Shown here: positions 58,033 to 64,000 of the stretch, in pieces
Numbering within the stretch: the stretch's first letter is position 1
Layout: each line of letters opens with the position of its first letter
Notes under the pieces: generated by a model
The model's input: only the letters and a program-made list of their open reading frames with translations
What the model was told of the DNA's origin: nothing
Databases searched by the model: none
Made by a program: the position numbers and the translations under genes
NCBI GenBank assembly: GCA_025330725.1
Contig: JAIWND010000003.1
Location: forward strand, 496,001-560,000
Reading direction: 5' to 3'
Length of the DNA stretch: 64,000 nt
Origin: Chlamydoabsidia padenii
Lineage: Eukaryota; Mucoromycota; Mucoromycetes; Mucorales; Cunninghamellaceae

Positions 58033-61000
58033 CTACATAAAACGGCCAAGGATGTCCTTCACTTTGCTGGTATTACCCATGAGTGGTTGTTGATTATCAA
58101 TGGATTTGATAGGTGTGGCAGTATCGAGAGTGACCATACCGGTGGTGGTGGTTGCGGTGGTGGTAGGTGAGCCACGTTCGGGATGCTGTACAGGAGTATG
58201 AGGTCGAGATGAAGTCGTGCTTGATTCTGCTGGGGATTGAGGAGACACATCGACTTTTGCCTGGTCCTTTTCGTTTTCCTGTCCAGACGGAAGAGTGGTT
58301 CCTGTAGAGAGTGGTGTGGGTCGATCTTTTTCCGTTATCTTGTCCATACAAGGTGGTGTAATGGTTGCAATAGCTGTGGTCGTTGTATCAGGAGCCCCCG
58401 TTGTTGCTTTGGCTTTCTGGATAATCAACATCTTGTAAAAAAAAAAAAAAAAAAGTGTGAGAGTCACTCAGGACTTTTCCAAAGCATGTCATGTCAATCC
58501 CTACATTACCTTTCTTCCTATTATTGGCGGCATGTCAGTTCTCCTGTTGTGATGATCCAATTCAGGCACCTGTTTTTTATTCTCGACCAGTGTACTGGGT
58601 TGTTCAGGAGGTAGTTGTGCGCTGGATGATTCTGCTGCTGGTGGTGTCGGTATCTTTTCTTCTGCTGCAGTTGCTTTTGATATATCTGTGGTTGGTTTTG
58701 TTGTTGTCATGTCTGATGATGGTGCCGTTGTGGGTGCTTCATTCTTGTCGCTAGTAGATGTTGTTGTAGTATCAGATCGTTTTTTTCTCTGTTCCATTTT
58801 AACCGTTGCAGTCGTACTCATCCCTTTAGTAGGTTCCGTTGGCGTGGTTGGTGTTGTTATTGTTGTGGATTGTCGTCGTCGAGCACTGGATGCAGTAGGA
58901 GCAGTTAATCTGGCAATAGATCCCCGGGATATCTTGGACTTTGGCTTTACTTGTTGTTGCTGATCTTCAGTAGGTAGAGGAGCTGGTGGTGTTTTGTAGG
59001 GTTGACTTGCCAGTAGCGCCACACGAGGAATCCGATGGACCTTTTTCTTTGTTTCATCCGTAGCCTTTTTCTTGTTGTTGAGATCGTCCGCTCCACCAGA
59101 TTGTTTGTCAGTAGGTTTTGTGGGACGTGCTGTGGTAGCACGGAGTTTTGATTTTACTGGTGGTGATGGTGCCGATGTGGTGACTTTTTTGGTCGCTGAT
59201 TTGCCTTCCAATGATTGTTTCTTCTTGATATGTTGTTCTGCGTCCTTCTTCTTGAGTGATTCCTTTTTCCTTTCAGGTGCTGGCGCTTTGTCATTATCGC
59301 CAGTGGTGTCATCCATTGATTTTGTTGAAGGTGAAGAAGATTGTTGCTCTTCATTGCTGCTGATATGGCTGTTACTGCTAAGGCTATTGCTACTGTTGCT
59401 TGCATCATCGGCAGTAATATCCAATGAAGCTGGTGATATTGTTGTTTCCTTGACAGGCGGTTCGATGGATGTCTCTGTTTTGAGGACTTGGTTACTGTTG
59501 TTGTTTATGGATTCGTCAGTCTGATGAGATGCAAGTGACTCGGTCGATTCGTCAAGCTGATTGTCGCTGTCCTGACTATGACTTGATACAGGTGGTTTCT
59601 CTTCCAAACGAGTAGGCAAGGTGGTAGTTGTTTCTGTTTCCAATGACATCGAAGTAGCTGTTTCGGGTTCTTCTAGAGTCGTCAATGGCACCGACTGAGT
59701 GTTGTTCACATTATCGAGAGCTGTTGTTTCATCCATTGTAGCAGGCTCTTGTTGTTGGTTATCGTCGTTGATACTATCAGGGTAGATGGATTTGGTCAGA
59801 TTGGTGTTGTCAAAAGAATGAGAAAGAGAGATGGAAGGTTGTTGAATAGATTGTTCAGTTGATGTAGATGTCCCGCCCATTGTTTCGGGAGAGGGTTGTG
59901 CGACCGTATCATCCACCGTAGCACTTGAGACAGATTCCCCGCAATTGTTTGACCCTTGGGTTCCAAGTAACATATTGATATCCCGCTTGACGTTTTCTTG
60001 GCTGTTACTGGCATATACACTAAGTTAAAAAGAAGAAGGAGTTAATTATATGCAGGATCTTTTGTTTTGTTGTTATTATTGGGGAGAGGGGGGGGGAATG
60101 GATCGGGGGTAAGCTGATGACGATGCAGTAGTGATAATTGAATGCATCATTTATTTACCTTGAAGGATCAAGAATACGGTTCTTTTTCTTGGTACTGTTT
60201 TGTATGTTCACCAAGACTTGGAAGGATTCCACGGCGTTTACTTTTCCCAACAAGACTACTTCAACAGGATCACTATATAAAAAAAGAAAGAAGGGGAAGG
60301 GAGGGGTTAATGATAGTGATTGTATTTCTGCCTGTATTTATTCCACCTTTTTCATCTTTTGATGCAATGCCAAAACATGCAAACAATAAATAAATGGACC
60401 AAACTAGTTTTATTTTTCCCTCTTACCTAGCACTTGCTTGTTTCCATCCTTCATATAGTTGTTGATAATGGGACTTGGCGGTGTTCACATCGTAATCATA
60501 AAGGGTGTCGATTTGCTTGGGTGATAGTTGTAAAGACTGTTGATCCAATAACGTGTATCCATGTTGTTTTAATCCCTTGATCGTTACATGCTTGTCAATA
60601 ATAGAGGATGACATGATGATAATCAAAACACAATCTTGAATTAAAAAAGGGGAGGTAGCCTCTTCCGTATCTTGTTGTTCCCCTGGTTCAGTTTCATTGA
60701 AGGAGAGTTTCAGAGAGTCAACAATATCCATAGAGGGTTTTTCTTCAAGTTGTTCCTTTTCCGTACTTGAGGTCTGGTCGTGTTGTTTGATAGTTGCATT
60801 AGTGTCGTCAGTAATGGTAGTGTCCACAGGATTACCACTAGTCCCATTATATTTCTTGTCGACTATTGTTTCTTGGTTGTAAAAGTATAGAAAAAGTATG
60901 GTTAGCAAATACAGTAAATAGTTTACTCAGCTTACCTTCTTGCTGTTGTGGTGAGTTGGTCATGTCAGTCGTCGAATCCTATGTCGACCCATTTGTCGGA

Positions 61001-61078
61001 ATAAGAAGAGATCAGTTACAAGTCCTTACAAGGTAGTCATACCCTCTTTTCTTTATTTACCTTGTTTTCAATCTCCAT
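58033..61078 (-). CDS. Large Ser/Thr-rich protein of unknown function
   Basis: Exons 61078-61061, 60978-60936, 60862-60427, 60272-60159, 60019-58510 and 58431-58033 give 839 aa and join in one frame. The first exon is only 18 nt (MEIENK). Nearly all of the protein is disordered: Ser/Thr/Asp/Gln-rich, then Lys-rich (ERKKESLKKKDAEQHIKKK), then Thr/Pro-rich. The one ordered-looking part is about residues 125-230, beginning DKHVTIKGLKQHGYTLLDQQ and SLQLSPKQIDTLYDYDV, through NTAKSHYQQLYEGWKQAS, to PVEVVLLGKVNAVESFQVLV and NIQNSTKKKNRILDPSS. I do not recognise it; it is the piece to search. A repeated RVALLASQPYK / GSIARLTAP pattern with basic patches might bind microtubules or acidic partners, which is speculation. 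Motif TTTCAAATCCCGCA lies 112 bp upstream. Confidence 0.8.
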
Positions 61079-61189
61079 TATTGTAATGTTATAAAAGTAT
61101 TGTTGTTTATTATAAAACCAAGATGAATGTAAAAGAGAAGGAAAGGAGGAGGAGAAAGTTAAAAAAAAAAGAGAGAGAGAATTAAAATA

Positions 61190-61203
61190 TTTCAAATCCC
61201 GCA
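61190..61203. promoter_or_regulatory. Recurrent motif TTTCAAATCCCGCA
   Basis: 112 bp upstream of the ATG at 61078, antisense to that gene; exact TTTCAAATCCCGC core. Confidence 0.6.
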
Positions 61204-61325
61204 TAAAGCACGCTGGGAGTTTGTATCACCAAAAGCAAGATTGATGATGTATTTATACACACACATAGACAAAATAAATATAAATTATATACTGGGATGA
61301 TGTAAATTGGCCCAACTATGCTAAA

Positions 61326-63870
61326 CTAGACTATTTCCTTGGACTTTTCTGTTGGTATATAAGCTTCAGAGTTGCCATTTTCGTGCATTTGTTGATCCGT
61401 TGGTTGTTGAGAGTCGATGACCATTTCGTTTCGTTTGCCCCGCAAATCCGCCCACATGGCTTTGCCCATGAGTTTCAACGAGTCGGTAGATTCATAGATG
61501 GGATAAACCACGACAGCCAGAGTACTCATGAAGGTCCAGATGATACCCACCACGACCCAGCCGGTGAAGAATTCCTTGCTAAAGACATAGCGAGAGAAAA
61601 ACATGGGTAGGGGCCACACCAAGAAGAGACAGACCGCCATGATCACACTTGCTATTTTAGCAAAACGAGCCGACTTGTTAAGGAACGCCATTTCTTCGGG
61701 AGTAGGGATGTATTCACCACCAGTATTGTCACTTGATTGTTGTTTCGCTACTTGTTCAGGCACATTTTCATCGTCGTTCACCAGTTGAATGTTGCGTGTC
61801 GCTTCAAAGTCGAAATTATCGGGGTTTAAAAATGTGAGAATAAGGGTGCAGGGAATGGGTGATAACAGGGCCACCAAGTTACCAGCCATCATGGGCATAT
61901 TTTGAGAGGTCGTGTCTACCGTAATTGATCCATACATTCCGTACGTCGTCGCCAACCAAGTAATCACTGCCGCCACAAATCCAAATATAGGTGATACGAT
62001 CGCAGCCAGTCTGTTTTGTTTGCTCCACAGTAATGTTAGGGTGAGAGGAACCACAGCACTAGAGATCAAAACGCCCATCTAGATGACCAAAAAAAAAAAA
62101 AAAAAAAAAAAAAAGTGGATTAGTAAAATGAAATATTGTTAGACAAAAGTATTATATCTTACCAGAGTGTACAAGTAGCCAAGGGAAATACCAGTCAAAT
62201 TCAACAAAGTAGCAAGGACACCCATTAAAATACCAAAAGTCAAAACAGCAGCATGAGAAAAGTGGATCACAGCCTTCCCAGAAGCACCTGGTCGAAGATA
62301 AACTCGGTAGATATCATATGTAAAGATAGATGACACCGAAATCAGTTCAGCAGAGGACGCACTGGTCACCGCCATAAATACCAAGACAAGAGCACCAAAT
62401 GCACCAAGATCACCGGACAATGCAATAGCAGATTCCACCAACACCAAACCTTGACTAACAGCAGTAGGAGTCATTTCAATTTCGAGAGCACGAGCAGCAA
62501 GCCCCATCGTTGTAGCCAAAGTGAAGGGAATGGCAAACCATGCAAGACCACCAATGAGATAAGCCTTGACCGCATGTTCAGGTTTGGAGCTGATCGCTCG
62601 TTGGTAGTAGCAATTGTCCAAGAAGACTGTCCCAAAGTTACCAACAATATTGATGATGCCGAAAATTAAGGCTTGAAGAGAGGAGAAGGTGACCAAGGAT
62701 CCTTGTTCGTTGTCAGCAATAGGTGTCTTGAGTGAGGCCGCTACCAAAAGATCATACATTTTCCCAGGAGAGCCAATCAATGGAGATGTTGAATAGACAG
62801 TAAAGTAAAAGGAGATGATGATCACAAAGAGAATGGCAGTATGACTATATAATAAGGTAAAGATAAATGAGATTTTAATTTTTTTTTTTCCTTCGGTAGA
62901 GTCACTTACGCATAATCTGTTAAAAAAGTAGCTTTAATCCCACCAAATAATGTATACACGATGACACCAAGAGGTAGCAAAAAGCATGCAGCAATCACAT
63001 TCATTCCAGTGAGGTAAGTTACAACAGCAGATCCACCGAGTAATAACATGGCAGTAACAATCTATAAAAGAAGAAAAAGTGGAAGAGATGAGTAATTGGT
63101 TCAAGTAGTATTAGAATAAGGGACTTACAATGTTGGTAAAGAGTGAGAAGACTAGATATACAATATGTGCTGTTTTTCCATATCGAGCATTAACAACCTA
63201 ACGTTATAAAGCCATTAAAGATCATATCAAAAGTATACATTTTTGCATTGACTTACCTCCAGGAAAGTATGAGCATTAGGAGCTTTTCGCTTGAGTTCAA
63301 TGGCCAGCACTGAAAACAGCAACACTTGGACAACAGCACCACTAAAGACATGGACAAAAAGAAGAAGAATCATGTGAATTAGTATCATAGCCAGGTTCCA
63401 AAAAAAAAAAAAGTAAAGAGGTACTTACCTTGCATACCAAACTAGAAAACACCAAATCAGTGATAAAAAAACAAAAAAATTGTTTTGTTAGTATTAGTAT
63501 AATATTGTATCATTTGACTTGGTACGATAATAGTTATTCAACTTACTTGGTCCGGCCACACCATACTTGTAAGCGACCTCAGTACTTGTGAGTAATGTTG
63601 CAGCCCAGGTCCAACTTGATACCACCGCGCTAGCCACCAAACCGGTCTTGACACTTCGTTGTGCTGTCATATACATTTCAGAAGTTTGTACTTCGTGCAA
63701 ATAACGTTTTAATGCCAAAGTTACCAGAGTCATACACACGGCAAATAAAGCACCAAATCTATATACAGAGTGTTAATGTTCAAAGTTGACGTTTCTTGTT
63801 TGATCATTTTATTGAAATGAACTTACCCTAGGACTACACCATATCCTACACCTTCTGATAAAACGGCCAT
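61326..63870 (-). CDS. DUR3: DUR3-type urea/polyamine symporter (SSF family)
   Basis: Sodium:solute-symporter-family permease; fungal and plant DUR3 import urea (and in yeast polyamines) with protons. Eight exons (63870-63827, 63758-63547, 63441-63429, 63341-63257, 63197-63129, 63061-62910, 62844-62163, 62078-61326) give 669 aa with about 15 hydrophobic helices. DUR3 landmarks are [13 protein letters not shown] at the start, [112 protein letters not shown] and [17 protein letters not shown]. Exon 3 is a 13-nt micro-exon (63429-63441) coding for part of IWYAS. The cytosolic tail is polar and ends TEKSKEIV. Expression is usually nitrogen-repressed in fungi; the promoter is mostly cut off by the window edge. 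Confidence 0.95.
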
Positions 63871-64000
63871 ATTGTTATTTAGAAAATAAAGAAAGTAAAG
63901 AGTAAAGCATGGTGAATGGTAATGTGGTTTTTATACAAAGAGTTTATTTAGGGGAGGGACGGAGATAGGAAAGAAGGTGGATCAAAAAAATAAAATTTGA

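Overview
This window is nuclear DNA of a eukaryote and reads as a mucoralean (Mucoromycota) fungus. Evidence: AT-rich, intron-dense genes with short introns (mostly 50-95 nt, GTAAGT-type donors, TAG acceptors), long poly-T/poly-A tracts in non-coding DNA, glutamine-rich proteins, and a gene set that is fungal but includes INTS11 and UBL3, which ascomycete yeasts lack. No tRNA, rRNA, CRISPR array or recognisable transposase was seen. The genus is an inference.

Layout. 1-3.4 kb: HMG-CoA reductase (5' end outside the window). 4.4-9.2 kb, minus strand: glyoxalase II, arginase and a tail-anchored fatty-aldehyde dehydrogenase. 10-14.3 kb: two unrecognised genes. 14.9-20.3 kb: Yck-type casein kinase I, a PAP2 lipid phosphatase with a one-base frame problem, and mitochondrial adenylate kinase 3. 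21-30 kb, minus strand: DnaJ-TMEM185 fusion, INTS11, and XPG/Rad2 nuclease. 30.2-31.0 kb: tandem array of a roughly 240-bp repeat that also occurs at 3.7 kb and 40.7-41.2 kb. 31.7-35.1 kb: Pumilio-family RNA-binding protein. 36.2-36.9 kb: secreted protein with Kex2-type sites. 38-40 kb: UBL3 and the ESCRT-III subunit Did2/CHMP1. 42.9-46 kb: zinc-finger protein with previously hidden 5' exons, and a RING protein. 46.4-49.3 kb: tandem GPR1/FUN34/YaaH acetate-transporter paralogues. 50.6-52.7 kb: RNase P/MRP subunit Rpp1/RPP30 and an AlkB dioxygenase. 53-55.1 kb: EF-hand ATP-Mg/Pi carrier. 56.1-57.6 kb: gamma-glutamyl phosphate reductase. 58-61.1 kb: large disordered unknown protein. 61.3-63.9 kb: DUR3-type urea/polyamine symporter.

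Metabolic theme: arginase, PRO2, DUR3 and the acetate transporters concern nitrogen and C2 metabolism, but they are separated by unrelated genes with their own promoters, so I do not call a cluster.

The most striking unexplained signal is a short sequence, TTCAAATCCCG(C/A)C or its complement G(G/T)CGGGATTTGAA, found about 30 times in either orientation. It most often lies 75-180 bp upstream of start codons, but also occurs in introns and in the dispersed repeat. It resembles the tRNA T-loop/B-box (TFIIIC site) yet no tRNA surrounds it. It may be a general promoter element of this lineage. Every exon model below was built by hand from splice sites and checked for frame; transcripts were not available.
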